From assembly GCF_037440165.1 (NCBI RefSeq), contig NZ_JBBIUQ010000013.1, forward strand, positions 26,433 through 90,432: a DNA stretch of 64,000 bases, read 5' to 3'. Under the pieces are notes generated by a model. It ran no database searches, was not told where the DNA came from, and saw nothing but the letters and a program-made list of their open reading frames with translations. A program made the position numbers and the translations under genes. Positions 51,911 through 60,704 of this stretch are shown here, in pieces. This DNA comes from Ignavibacterium sp037440165 (GTDB lineage: Bacteria > Bacteroidota > Ignavibacteria > Ignavibacteriales > Ignavibacteriaceae). Positions within the stretch are counted from its first letter, which is position 1. Every line of letters begins with the position of its first letter.

Positions 51911-53569
51911 ATGGCTGACAGAAAAGAAATTTTAAACCTACTTTACAACATTGCTGACTTACTGGAGTTTAAAGGTGAGAATCCATTTAAGGTAAATGCT
52001 TTCCGCAATGGTGCAAATGTTATAAGAAAACTTGGTGATCAATTCGATTTGTATCTTAAAGAAAAAAGATTAGGTGAAGTGAAAGGAATTGGAAAAGGTC
52101 TTCAGTCAGTAATTTATGATTATGCTGAGAAAGGTGAATCAACAGAATTAAAATCTTTACTTACAGACATCCCTGAGACAATACTTGAGCTTTTTGCAAT
52201 TCACGGTCTTGGTCCAAAAAAAATTAATATTCTATATGATGAACTCGGAATTAAATCTCTTGGTGAACTTGAATATGCCTGTAAAGAAAACAGAATTGCT
52301 TTGCTGAAAGGTTTTGGTAAAACAACGCAGGAAAAAATCCTAACTGAACTTGAAAAGAAAAAATATTTTTCAAAATATGTATTACTTAATCAGGCAGATA
52401 AAATTGCAAAAGAAATTGAGGCTGAGATTTTGTCTATCAAAGCTGTAAAACAGATTTCAAGAACTGGTGAATTGAGAAGAGTACGCGAAGTAATTTCCGA
52501 ATTGGAATTTGTAGTGCTCTTTGATAAAGAAAAACCATTCATAGAACATTTTGAAATTTTAAGTAAACAGGAAAGCAAAGTTCTTATCAAAACTAACTAT
52601 CAGATTCCCGTCTCAATCAATATTACAAAAGATGCAGAAGCATTTGAAAAAAAATTATTCATCACAACTGGATCGAAAGAATTTCTTACTAAATGTGGTT
52701 TTGATTTCGTTAGAATAAAAGGAAAGGACGAAAGCGAATTTTTCAAATCAATTAAAATGGAGTATGTAATTCCTGAAATGAGAGAAGAGGAATACTATTC
52801 ATTAAAAGATAAACTTAAAAAGAATTCTAATCTTGAGTTAAATAAGTTGCAGGGTTTACTTCACTTCCACACAACTTATTCTGATGGCAGAGATACTTTG
52901 GAATCGATGATATCCAAAGCGAAAGAAATCGGTTTTAGGTATGCGGCTGTTTGTGATCACAGTAAATCTGCTTTCTACGCTAACGGTTTGAATGAAGAAA
53001 GAATTCTTGAACAAAAGAAGTTGTTAAAAAAATATTATGAGGAAAATCATTTTACAGTTTTTCAGGGAATTGAGTCCGATATTTTAACTGATGGTTCACT
53101 CGATTATTCAAATGATTTTTTAAAGAATATTGATTTCGTTGTTGCTTCAGTTCATTCGCAATTTAATTTGTCTGAATCAGAAATGACTAAAAGAATAATC
53201 AGAGCAATTGAAAATCCTTATACTGATTTACTTGGTCATCCAACCGGAAGACTTTTACTTTCCAGAGATTCTTACAAGTGTGATATTAAAAAAATTATTG
53301 ATGCCTGTGCTGTAAATGATGTTGCAATCGAAATAAATTCCAATCCCCGAAGATTAGATCTCGACTGGCGATGGATTTATTATGCAAGAAATAAAGGTTG
53401 TAAATTTTCTATAAATGCAGATGCACACTCAACCGAGGATTTGTATTACACGAATTATGGAATTTCAATCGCAAGAAAAGGAGGAATTCAATCATCTGAA
53501 GTTATTAATTGCCTGAGTATTGATGAGTTCAAAAAATTTCTTAAACGAAAAGTAAAGAGATCAATATGA
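51911..53569 (+). CDS. polX: PolX-family DNA polymerase/exonuclease, altered polymerase site
   Basis: A 552-residue PolX: helix-hairpin-helix 8-kDa domain (LEFKGENPFKVNAFRNG, then VKGIGKGLQ), finger HhH (IHGLGPKKINILYDE), polymerase palm, and C-terminal PHP nuclease. The palm motif, usually GSLRRGR...DxD, reads TGELRRVREVISELEFVVL, so both catalytic Asp are Glu. The PHP site is intact: LHFHTTYSDGRDTLE, AVCDHSKSAF, FQGIESDI, VASVHSQF, GHPTGRL and NADAHSTE. The nuclease is likely active and the polymerase weak or lost. It overlaps the hydratase gene by 4 bases. Confidence 0.93.
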   Translation: MADRKEILNLLYNIADLLEFKGENPFKVNAFRNGANVIRKLGDQFDLYLKEKRLGEVKGIGKGLQSVIYDYAEKGESTELKSLLTDIPETILELFAIHGLGPKKINILYDELGIKSLGELEYACKENRIALLKGFGKTTQEKILTELEKKKYFSKYVLLNQADKIAKEIEAEILSIKAVKQISRTGELRRVREVISELEFVVLFDKEKPFIEHFEILSKQESKVLIKTNYQIPVSINITKDAEAFEKKLFITTGSKEFLTKCGFDFVRIKGKDESEFFKSIKMEYVIPEMREEEYYSLKDKLKKNSNLELNKLQGLLHFHTTYSDGRDTLESMISKAKEIGFRYAAVCDHSKSAFYANGLNEERILEQKKLLKKYYEENHFTVFQGIESDILTDGSLDYSNDFLKNIDFVVASVHSQFNLSESEMTKRIIRAIENPYTDLLGHPTGRLLLSRDSYKCDIKKIIDACAVNDVAIEINSNPRRLDLDWRWIYYARNKGCKFSINADAHSTEDLYYTNYGISIARKGGIQSSEVINCLSIDEFKKFLKRKVKRSI

Positions 53570-54312
53570 TTAGCTATCAAGTAAAAAATTCGACTGCATT
53601 AATCACTTTAAACAGATCTGAAAAAAGGAATGCACTTAATCCAGAATTAGTTAAAGCGATCAAAGAAAAAATTGAAATTGCACAAGCAGATGTTGAAGTT
53701 AAATCTATAATTATTACAGGAGCAGGAAAATCATTCTGTGCCGGAGCTGATTTGGGATACCTTAACACGATTAAAGATTACTCTGCAATCGAAAATGAAA
53801 ATGATTCTGAATCATTAGCGGATATGTTTCTATCAATTTACAACTGTTCTAAACCGACAATAGCTGCAGTCAATGGTGCTGCAATAGCAGGTGGATGCGG
53901 TCTTGCATCTGTTTGTGATTTTATCGTAGCACATCCAGAAGAATCAAAGTTTGGTTACAGTGAAGTTAAAATTGGTTTTATTCCTGCGATAGTTTCAATC
54001 TTTCTGATAAAAAAAATTGGTGAAGGAAGAGCAAAACAACTATTACTCTCAGGTGAAATAATAAACGGCACTGCTGCTTATAAAATTGGTTTAGTAAATT
54101 ATGTAGCAGAGAATGTTGTTGAAAGTGCTTTTGAACTTTCTGAAAAATTGAATACAAATTCTATTGAAAGTTTGGTGATGACTAAAAGAATGATAAACAC
54201 CATCTCAAATATGGATGTTAAAAGTGCAGTTGATTACTGTCTAAGACTGAATGTTCTTAGTCGTTCTACAAAAGATTTTGAAGAAGGAATAAAAAAATTT
54301 CTTAATAAATAA
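53566..54312 (+). CDS. Enoyl-CoA hydratase/isomerase family protein
   Basis: A 248-residue crotonase-fold enzyme. ALITLNRSEKRNALNPEL, the oxyanion segment GAGKSFCAGADLGYL, NGAAIAGGCGLASVCDFIV, and the acidic segment FGYSEVKIGFIPAIVS are present. It most resembles hydratases of branched-chain or short-chain acyl-CoA breakdown; the substrate is not assigned. The start overlaps the polX stop (ATGA). The partner acyl-CoA dehydrogenase is ~9 kb away. Confidence 0.88.
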   Translation: MISYQVKNSTALITLNRSEKRNALNPELVKAIKEKIEIAQADVEVKSIIITGAGKSFCAGADLGYLNTIKDYSAIENENDSESLADMFLSIYNCSKPTIAAVNGAAIAGGCGLASVCDFIVAHPEESKFGYSEVKIGFIPAIVSIFLIKKIGEGRAKQLLLSGEIINGTAAYKIGLVNYVAENVVESAFELSEKLNTNSIESLVMTKRMINTISNMDVKSAVDYCLRLNVLSRSTKDFEEGIKKFLNK

Positions 54313-54326
54313 TTCGGGCAGGAACA

Positions 54327-54851
54327 ATGAATCTTAAAGAACATATAAGAAATGTTAAAGATTTTCCCAAGCGGGGAATTATGTTCAGAGATATTACCAC
54401 ACTCTTAAAAAATCCCGATGCAATGAAATACACTAGCGAAAAACTTTTTGAGTTTGCTAAAGGATTAAAAGTGGATAAAGTTGTTGGAATTGAGTCCAGA
54501 GGATTTATATTCGGTTCGATTTTATCAAACAAATTAAATGCTGGATTTGTGCCAGTTCGTAAGCCCGGAAAACTTCCTGCAGAAAAAGAACAAGCAACAT
54601 ATCAGCTTGAGTATGGCACTGATACTCTGGAAATTCACAAAGATGCAATTAGTAAGGGTGATAATGTTTTAATCCACGATGACCTCCTTGCAACCGGAGG
54701 AACAATGGAAGCAGTTTGTAAGATGATAGAAAAGCTTGGTGGTAATGTTGTTCAGCTTTCTTTCATTGTTGAGTTAACTTTTTTGAAGGGAAGAGAAAAA
54801 CTAAAAAACTATGATGTGAAAAGTATCGTGCAATACGATTCTGAAGATTAA
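54327..54851 (+). CDS. apt: Adenine phosphoribosyltransferase
   Basis: A 174-residue purine-salvage enzyme making AMP from adenine and PRPP. Typical segments are LKEHIRNVKDFPKRGIMFRD, GIESRGFIFGS, VPVRKPGKLPAEK and the PRPP loop NVLIHDDLLATGGTMEA. The length is normal. It ends 4 bases from the convergent rsmI gene. Confidence 0.97.
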   Translation: MNLKEHIRNVKDFPKRGIMFRDITTLLKNPDAMKYTSEKLFEFAKGLKVDKVVGIESRGFIFGSILSNKLNAGFVPVRKPGKLPAEKEQATYQLEYGTDTLEIHKDAISKGDNVLIHDDLLATGGTMEAVCKMIEKLGGNVVQLSFIVELTFLKGREKLKNYDVKSIVQYDSED

Positions 54852-54855
54852 TTGT

Positions 54856-55533
54856 TTATAGCTGTTTCCAGTTTATTGGCGCAATAATAATTACAAATTC
54901 TCCTTTAATAGTTTTGATTAGTAATTGTTTTTTAATTTCTGCGGGAAACCCACGCCAGCATTCTTCAAACTTTTTTGTAAGCTCACGACAAACAACTATA
55001 AACCGATCCGGCATGTATTCCGTCAGTTCATCAATCAGTTTTTCAATTCTGTAAACTGATTCATACAGCACAATTGTTCTATCTTCATTCGAAAACTGCG
55101 TAAGTTTTTTTTGTCTGCCTTTTTTCTGAGGCAGAAATCCTTCAAAAACAAATGCATCCGTTGGCAATCCACTTACAGACAATGCTGCAATTATTGCCGA
55201 AGCTCCGGGTACTGAAATTATTTCAATATTATTCTTTATTGCTTCTGAAACTAATCTGCTGCCTGGGTCAGAAATTGTTGGTGTACCTGAATCAGTAACT
55301 AAAGCTGCATCTCTTCCTTCTATAATTTTGCGAATCATTGAATGGAGTTTCTGCGATTCATTAAATGCATTCAGAGAAATTAGCTCTTTGTTTATTTCGT
55401 AATGTTTAAGAAGATTACCGGTAACTCTGGTATCTTCACAAATTATGAAATCAACTTCTCTAAGAGTTTCTATTGCTCTTAAAGTTATATCTTTTAAGTT
55501 TCCTATTGGTGTGCTGACAATAAATAGTTTCAT
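54856..55533 (-). CDS. rsmI: 16S rRNA 2'-O-methyltransferase RsmI
   Basis: A 225-residue tetrapyrrole-methylase-fold enzyme methylating the ribose of C1402 in 16S rRNA. The start VSTPIGNLKDITLRAIE, IICEDTRVTGNLL, LVTDSGTPTISDPGSRLV, VPGASAIIAALSVSGLPTD and the GFLPQKKGRQK segment are all conserved. It lacks the extra C-terminal domain of the E. coli protein, as in many bacteria. The lat terminator lies upstream, and apt converges on its end. Confidence 0.96.
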   Translation of the reverse strand: MKLFIVSTPIGNLKDITLRAIETLREVDFIICEDTRVTGNLLKHYEINKELISLNAFNESQKLHSMIRKIIEGRDAALVTDSGTPTISDPGSRLVSEAIKNNIEIISVPGASAIIAALSVSGLPTDAFVFEGFLPQKKGRQKKLTQFSNEDRTIVLYESVYRIEKLIDELTEYMPDRFIVVCRELTKKFEECWRGFPAEIKKQLLIKTIKGEFVIIIAPINWKQL

Positions 55534-55553
55534 TGCATATTTAAAAACGATAA

Positions 55554-55575
55554 CGGCTCCAATTGAATGGAGCCG
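55554..55575 (-). terminator. Stem-loop terminator after lysine 6-aminotransferase
   Basis: CGGCTCCA (55554-55561) pairs with TGGAGCCG (55568-55575). Read on the minus strand it is followed by TTATCGTTTTTA, a fair U-rich tail, so it should end the lat transcript before rsmI. Confidence 0.75.
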
Positions 55576-55610
55576 CCTCGTGCAAGTAGTGTAACATAAA
55601 TTGTTATTAG

Positions 55611-56957
55611 CTACGATATAAAATTCAAAACTTTTCTGATAATTTGCAAGCCCTCATTAACTTCATCTTTTGAAATCGTTAATGGAGGTCTGAAGCGTAC
55701 TGATTTTTCGCCACATCCAAGAATAAGCAATTTTTCTTTATATGCAATCTCTCTAAACTTATTCCTAAGTTCTGTTGATGGTAAATCAAAAGAACACATC
55801 AATCCTAATCCTCGTGCATTGGTTATTAGAGTGGGAAAATCATTCTGAATTTTAATTAACTCATTTTTAAGATGTTCACCAACCACTCTTGAATTTTCAA
55901 CAAGGTTATCATTATGAATTACATCAAGAATGAATTTTGAACGAACCATATCAACAAGGTCAGCTCCCCAAGTGGAATTAATTCTGCTTGAAACTTTGAA
56001 ACAATTTTGTTCAACTTCATCAACTCTGTCAGAGACCATAATTCCGCAAACCTGAGCTTTCTTTCCGAATGAAATTATATCTGGTTTGACATAATTTTCC
56101 GAAGCCCAGAATTTTCCGGTAATTCCGAAACCAGTCTGAACTTCATCAAACATCAGCATTATATCGTTTTCGTCAGCAATTTCTCTTAGCTTCAGGAAAA
56201 ATTCTTTTCTGAAGAAATGATCGCCGCCTTCTGCCTGAATTGGCTCAATAATAATAACAGCGATATCATCAGAATTATTTTTAATTGCAGAGTAAATTTC
56301 ATTAATTGCCTGAGTCTCGAGTTTGATTATTTCATCAAGATGATTTTCAATTGGAAATTTTACTTTTGGATTAATTATTCTTGGCCAATTAAACTTCGGG
56401 AAATACTTCACCTTGGTAGGATCAGTATTCGTTAATGAAAGTGTATATCCGCTTCTTCCGTGAAAAGCTTCCTGAAAATGAATTACCTGATAACCTTTTT
56501 CTTCCTTATAACCTTTCTGAAAATTTTTCTGAACTTTCCAATCAAATGCTACTTTTAATCCATTCTCAACTGCTAAAGTTCCACCAGATATAAAGAAAAG
56601 ATGTTTCATATAATCGGGTTTTGCAATTCGGGCGAAAGTATCAACAAAGTCAGCCATAAAAGTTGTGTAGATATCCGAGTTGGAAGGTTTATTTACTGCA
56701 ACAAAGCCAAGAGTATTTTGAACTTCCTCGGATTTCAAATAAGGATGATTTAATCCTATTGAAGATGAAGCAAAGAAAGTAAAAAAATCAAAATACTTAT
56801 CACCAGTTTTTTCATCAACCAGGTAAACGCCATGACTATTTTGTAAATCAAGAACAATATCAAAACCATCGGCAAGTATATATTTTGCTAATGTATTATG
56901 AACATTTGCTGGTTCAATAGAGGGTTTTATTATTAAATCATTTAATAATGTTTTCAT
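55611..56957 (-). CDS. lat: L-lysine 6-aminotransferase
   Basis: A 448-residue class III PLP aminotransferase. FDFFTFFASSSIGLNHPYL near the N terminus, IIEPIQAEGGDHFF, FDEVQTGFGITGKFWASE and the PLP lysine in ISFGKKAQVCGIM are typical of lysine epsilon-aminotransferases (Lat), which transfer the epsilon amino group to 2-oxoglutarate and give aminoadipate semialdehyde. The gene is alone in its transcript; AAGGAG lies 6 bases before the ATG and a terminator follows. No semialdehyde dehydrogenase is in the window. Confidence 0.9.
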   Translation of the reverse strand: MKTLLNDLIIKPSIEPANVHNTLAKYILADGFDIVLDLQNSHGVYLVDEKTGDKYFDFFTFFASSSIGLNHPYLKSEEVQNTLGFVAVNKPSNSDIYTTFMADFVDTFARIAKPDYMKHLFFISGGTLAVENGLKVAFDWKVQKNFQKGYKEEKGYQVIHFQEAFHGRSGYTLSLTNTDPTKVKYFPKFNWPRIINPKVKFPIENHLDEIIKLETQAINEIYSAIKNNSDDIAVIIIEPIQAEGGDHFFRKEFFLKLREIADENDIMLMFDEVQTGFGITGKFWASENYVKPDIISFGKKAQVCGIMVSDRVDEVEQNCFKVSSRINSTWGADLVDMVRSKFILDVIHNDNLVENSRVVGEHLKNELIKIQNDFPTLITNARGLGLMCSFDLPSTELRNKFREIAYKEKLLILGCGEKSVRFRPPLTISKDEVNEGLQIIRKVLNFIS

Positions 56958-57157
56958 AAAAAATCTCCTTAAAAGATTCTTATGTGAAAAAAAAATTATT
57001 TTAATTCAAAAAGAAGGAAAGAAGGTGATAGCTTAAAAGACATTTTCGAAGCTTGAAACAAAATAGCTTCTGTGAGAAACTGATGATATGTGATTAAAAA
57101 TTCTTTTCATAATTCTTTCTAAAATAGGACTTTTATAAAAAATTTTCAATTCTATTA

Positions 57158-57188
57158 TTGAATTAAATAAATTTAACAATTATATTTG
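57158..57188 (+). promoter_or_regulatory. Bacteroidota-type promoter for the subtilase gene
   Basis: TTG (57158-57160), exactly 20 bases, then TATATTTG (57181-57188). The GTG start at 57232 lies 43 bases downstream. The -7 box is identical to that of the tRNA promoter at 15640. I see nothing else definite in the 259-base gap. Confidence 0.65.
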
Positions 57189-57231
57189 ATATACATTCAT
57201 CTAACCAATTAATTAAATGAGGAGCAATCAA

Positions 57232-60200
57232 GTGAAAAAAAGTGCACTTTTCATTTTCGTTTTTCTTGCTTTCCTGTCAACCTCTATAGCTCAGGTAGAA
57301 GTTAGCTCAAGGTTGCAGGATGCAATCCAAAAGGCTGGTCCTGATGATTATGTAAAAGCATTGGTTTTGCTGCGTGATCAAGTGGACCTTTTAGCTTTAG
57401 ATCAGCGGCTTTATCATGAAAAAGCCACTTTAGAAAGAAGGGCTTATGAAGTAATAACAGCACTTCAGCGCAAAGCTCAGGAAACCCAGCCAAATTTACT
57501 CAACTATCTTCAGACAAAAGAATCTGCAGGTGAAGTATTTCAATATCAATCATTCTGGATTGCTAACCTTGTTATGGTTGAGGCAAAACCAAATGTTTTA
57601 CTGGAGTTAACTTCCAGAATGGATGTTGCTCAAATGGATTTAGATGCAATTCTTGAATTAGATAAACCTGAAGTAGTTTCTATGAATGCAGATGAAAGTG
57701 ATGAATCTGTAGAAATAGGATTAAAAGTAATTAAAGCTGATCAGCTTTGGGCTATGGGAATTACTGGCCAGGGCAGATTACTTATGAACATTGATACAGG
57801 TGTTTATCCTACTCATCCAGCTCTTCAGCATAAGTGGAGAGGAAATCATGTTCCTTCGAATCAAGCCTGGTTTGATCCGGGAGGAGGAACAACAACTCCA
57901 AGTGATTGCGATGGACACGGTTCGCACACAATGGGTACAATGGTTGGTCGCTCTTTAACAACTCCAGACACAGTTGGTGTTGCAATAGATGCAGAATGGA
58001 TAGCAGCTAAAACAATTTGTTCATCACCACATACATCAAATTCAATTGCTGCATTTCAATGGGCAATGAATCCTGATGGAAATCCTCTAACGATTGATGA
58101 TATGCCAGATGCAATTTCAAATAGCTGGTTCGATCCTGATGTAACAAATGAATGCACCGGAATTTATAAAACTACTCTTGATGCTGTTGAAGCAGCAGGA
58201 ATTGCAGTCGTATTTTCAGCAGGTAACGCTGGTCCGGGTGCAAGCACAATTACAAAACCCAAAAACATTAACACCAACGAAGTAAATGTATTTTGTACCG
58301 CAGCAATTGATGCAGTGCTATATTCCGGCGGAAATAATAATCCGATTGCAAGTTTCTCAAGCCGCGGACCATCACTTTGTGGAGGAACCGGATCATTATT
58401 AATTAAACCAGAAATTTCTGCTCCGGGTGTTAATATACGTTCATCAGGAACTTCAACTGGTTACAGTGTATTGAGTGGTACTTCAATGGCTTCTCCACAT
58501 GTCGCGGGAGCTATTGCTCTACTTAAACAATTTGCACCAACACTTACCGGTCAGCAAATAAAATTTGCTTTATATAATACAGCAATTAATCTTGGCACCG
58601 CAGGTGAAGATAATACTTATGGTATGGGATTAATTGATGTTGTTGCGGCAATGATGAGTCTTGGAACTCCAGATACCGTTCCTCCAACAACAATTACTGA
58701 TTTACAAGTTACAGATCCAACTTCAAACTCATTACGACTGACATGGAGCGCACCTCTTGATACTTCAATGGGTGGAATAGTTCAGTATGATATAAGATGG
58801 GCACTTTCACCAATAACTGATACTTCATCTTTCTACGCTGCTAATCCATTAACATATCCAGGAGTTATCGGAACACCAGGTTCACCTCAGGAATTAGTGG
58901 TAACTGGATTAAACTTCAGTACAAATTACTATTTCGCAATTCGTTCCAGAGATGCTTGGGGTAACTGGTCTGATGTCTCCAACAGTGCAAGCGGAACAAC
59001 CTTAGCAGCCCCAGTAATCAGTGTAAATCCAGCATCAATGTTAAAAGTATTGATGCCAAATACAACGGTAATAGATTCAATTACAGTATCCAACACATCT
59101 GCATCAGCATCAACACTTAATTTCACAGTATCACTTGAGAACAACACATTTCCAAGTGAGGCAATAGATATCAAATTAGTACCAAAGAACCTTGTTCAGT
59201 CCGAAGGTAATTCAGATGAGATGAAGAACTCAGATAAAGAAAGAAAAGGAATGTCAATCGAAGGGCAAGGCGGACCTGATATATTTGGCTACAGATGGAT
59301 AGACAGTGATGAACCGAACGGCCCACAGTATTTATGGAATGATATAGTCGGTGCAACAGGAGCAGTACAGGTAACAAGCTGGACAGGTACATTGGATGAC
59401 GGATATGCAACAATCCCATTGGGAATGACATTTCCGTTTTATGGAAATAATTATACACAGGCATACTTAAGTACAAACGGCTTCCTAAGCTTCACAGCGT
59501 TAACGGTCAGTTACTTCACAAACGGAACAATCCCAAACGCAGCACTGCCGAACAATGTAATAGCTCCGTTCTGGGATGATTTGGATGGAAGAACACAGGG
59601 AACAGTACATTACCTTCAGGAGCCGGGTAAATTGACGATACAGTTTACAAACTGGCAGAAGTACAGCGGAACAGGCTCACTTACATTCCAGGTAGTATTG
59701 TACTCAAGCGGAAAGATAATGTTCTACTACAACAATATGAATGCAACACTGAATTCAGCGACGGTAGGCATAGAGAACTCAACAGGAACGGATGGATTGC
59801 AGATAGCATACAATGCAAACTATGTACACAACACGATGGCAGTGAAGATAGAGGCAGCACCTGAGTGGTTGATAAACAACATATTCAGTGGAACTGTTTA
59901 TAATGGAAACAGTATGGCGATACAGTTAACATTCAAGACAGAGGATTATCCGTTGGGGTCATATTCAATGGATGTGGTAATAAGCAGTAATGATCCGTTA
60001 ACACCGAGTGTAACAGTACCGGTACAGATGGAGATAGTAATACCAGTAGAGTTAGCAGGATTCAGTGCAAAGAATGACAGGGATAATGTGATAATTCAAT
60101 GGCAGACAGCCACAGAGACGAATAATCAGGGATTTGAGTTACAGAGGAGACTGAATGGAACGGAAAGCTGGACAGTAGCAGGCTATGTAAGCGGCAAGGG

Positions 60201-60615
60201 AACAACAACAGAGAGACAGGATTATCAGTATATAGATAAGCAATTAAAGGCAGGAAGATATATATACAGATTAAAGCAGATAGATTTGGATGGAACGATA
60301 GAATACAGTCAGGAGATAGAGGTAGAGGTAGCAGTTCCGGATGAATATGTATTATATCAGAATTATCCAAATCCATTCAATCCGGCAACGACGATAGAGT
60401 TCAGTTTACCAGAGAAGAGTGAAGTAGTGTTGAGTATATATAATTCACTGGGAGAGAAAGTAAGAGAGATAGTAAACGGAAGTATGGAAGCAGGATATCA
60501 GAGGGTAGTCTTTGATGCGAGGGAATTGCCATCAGGAACATATGTATATCAGATAAATGCAAAGGGAAGCACAAAGTCATTCATACAGTCGAAGAAGATG
60601 GCTTTGGTTAAATAG
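57232..60615 (+). CDS. Secreted subtilisin-like serine protease with type IX sorting tail
   Basis: The start is GTG at 57232, with AGGAG 7 bases upstream and a signal peptide (KKSALFIFVFLAFLSTSIAQ); an ATG 15 bases earlier is less likely. The 1127-residue S8 protease has catalytic Asp188 (NIDTGVYPTHP), His229 (DGHGSHTMGT) and Ser418 (LSGTSMASPHVAGA). It continues with a fibronectin-III-like domain (~480-582), beta-sandwich domains with an APFWDDLDG motif, and a C-terminal type IX secretion signal (NYPNPFNPATTIEFSLPEK onward). It is predicted to cross the outer membrane by the type IX system. From residue 583 on it is encoded by the long repeat shared with the next gene. Confidence 0.95.
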   Translation: MKKSALFIFVFLAFLSTSIAQVEVSSRLQDAIQKAGPDDYVKALVLLRDQVDLLALDQRLYHEKATLERRAYEVITALQRKAQETQPNLLNYLQTKESAGEVFQYQSFWIANLVMVEAKPNVLLELTSRMDVAQMDLDAILELDKPEVVSMNADESDESVEIGLKVIKADQLWAMGITGQGRLLMNIDTGVYPTHPALQHKWRGNHVPSNQAWFDPGGGTTTPSDCDGHGSHTMGTMVGRSLTTPDTVGVAIDAEWIAAKTICSSPHTSNSIAAFQWAMNPDGNPLTIDDMPDAISNSWFDPDVTNECTGIYKTTLDAVEAAGIAVVFSAGNAGPGASTITKPKNINTNEVNVFCTAAIDAVLYSGGNNNPIASFSSRGPSLCGGTGSLLIKPEISAPGVNIRSSGTSTGYSVLSGTSMASPHVAGAIALLKQFAPTLTGQQIKFALYNTAINLGTAGEDNTYGMGLIDVVAAMMSLGTPDTVPPTTITDLQVTDPTSNSLRLTWSAPLDTSMGGIVQYDIRWALSPITDTSSFYAANPLTYPGVIGTPGSPQELVVTGLNFSTNYYFAIRSRDAWGNWSDVSNSASGTTLAAPVISVNPASMLKVLMPNTTVIDSITVSNTSASASTLNFTVSLENNTFPSEAIDIKLVPKNLVQSEGNSDEMKNSDKERKGMSIEGQGGPDIFGYRWIDSDEPNGPQYLWNDIVGATGAVQVTSWTGTLDDGYATIPLGMTFPFYGNNYTQAYLSTNGFLSFTALTVSYFTNGTIPNAALPNNVIAPFWDDLDGRTQGTVHYLQEPGKLTIQFTNWQKYSGTGSLTFQVVLYSSGKIMFYYNNMNATLNSATVGIENSTGTDGLQIAYNANYVHNTMAVKIEAAPEWLINNIFSGTVYNGNSMAIQLTFKTEDYPLGSYSMDVVISSNDPLTPSVTVPVQMEIVIPVELAGFSAKNDRDNVIIQWQTATETNNQGFELQRRLNGTESWTVAGYVSGKGTTTERQDYQYIDKQLKAGRYIYRLKQIDLDGTIEYSQEIEVEVAVPDEYVLYQNYPNPFNPATTIEFSLPEKSEVVLSIYNSLGEKVREIVNGSMEAGYQRVVFDARELPSGTYVYQINAKGSTKSFIQSKKMALVK
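58978..60608 (+). repeat. Copy 1 of a 1631-base direct repeat (C-terminal secretion cassette)
   Basis: This segment matches 62370-64000 with a constant offset of 3392 bases; every line compared by eye is identical. Identity starts at a sharp point (the base before differs) just after the fibronectin-like domain and runs to the window end in copy 2. It encodes the beta-sandwich domains and the type IX sorting tail. Confidence 0.95.
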
Positions 60616-60639
60616 TGGAAATACTTTAACTAACTTTGA

Positions 60640-60672
60640 AAGGGCAACTGAAGGTTGCCCTTCATATTTTTA
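60640..60672 (+). terminator. Intrinsic terminator after the subtilase gene
   Basis: AAGGGCAAC (60640-60648) pairs with GTTGCCCTT (60654-60662), followed by CATATTTTTA. It separates the two protease genes, so the second probably has its own promoter or depends on read-through. Confidence 0.85.
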
Positions 60673-60704
60673 TAGAAATATTTATTGAATGAGGTTCATA
60701 TAAA

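Noticed and set aside
59171..59476. 101-codon minus-strand frame, repeated identically at 62563-62868
   Set aside because: It is antisense to the conserved beta-sandwich part of the protease genes; its duplication follows from the DNA repeat and it has no start signals or family resemblance.
60062..60376. 104-codon minus-strand frame, repeated identically at 63454-63768
   Set aside because: Antisense to the type IX tail; open only because the sense strand is A/G-rich. Not a gene.
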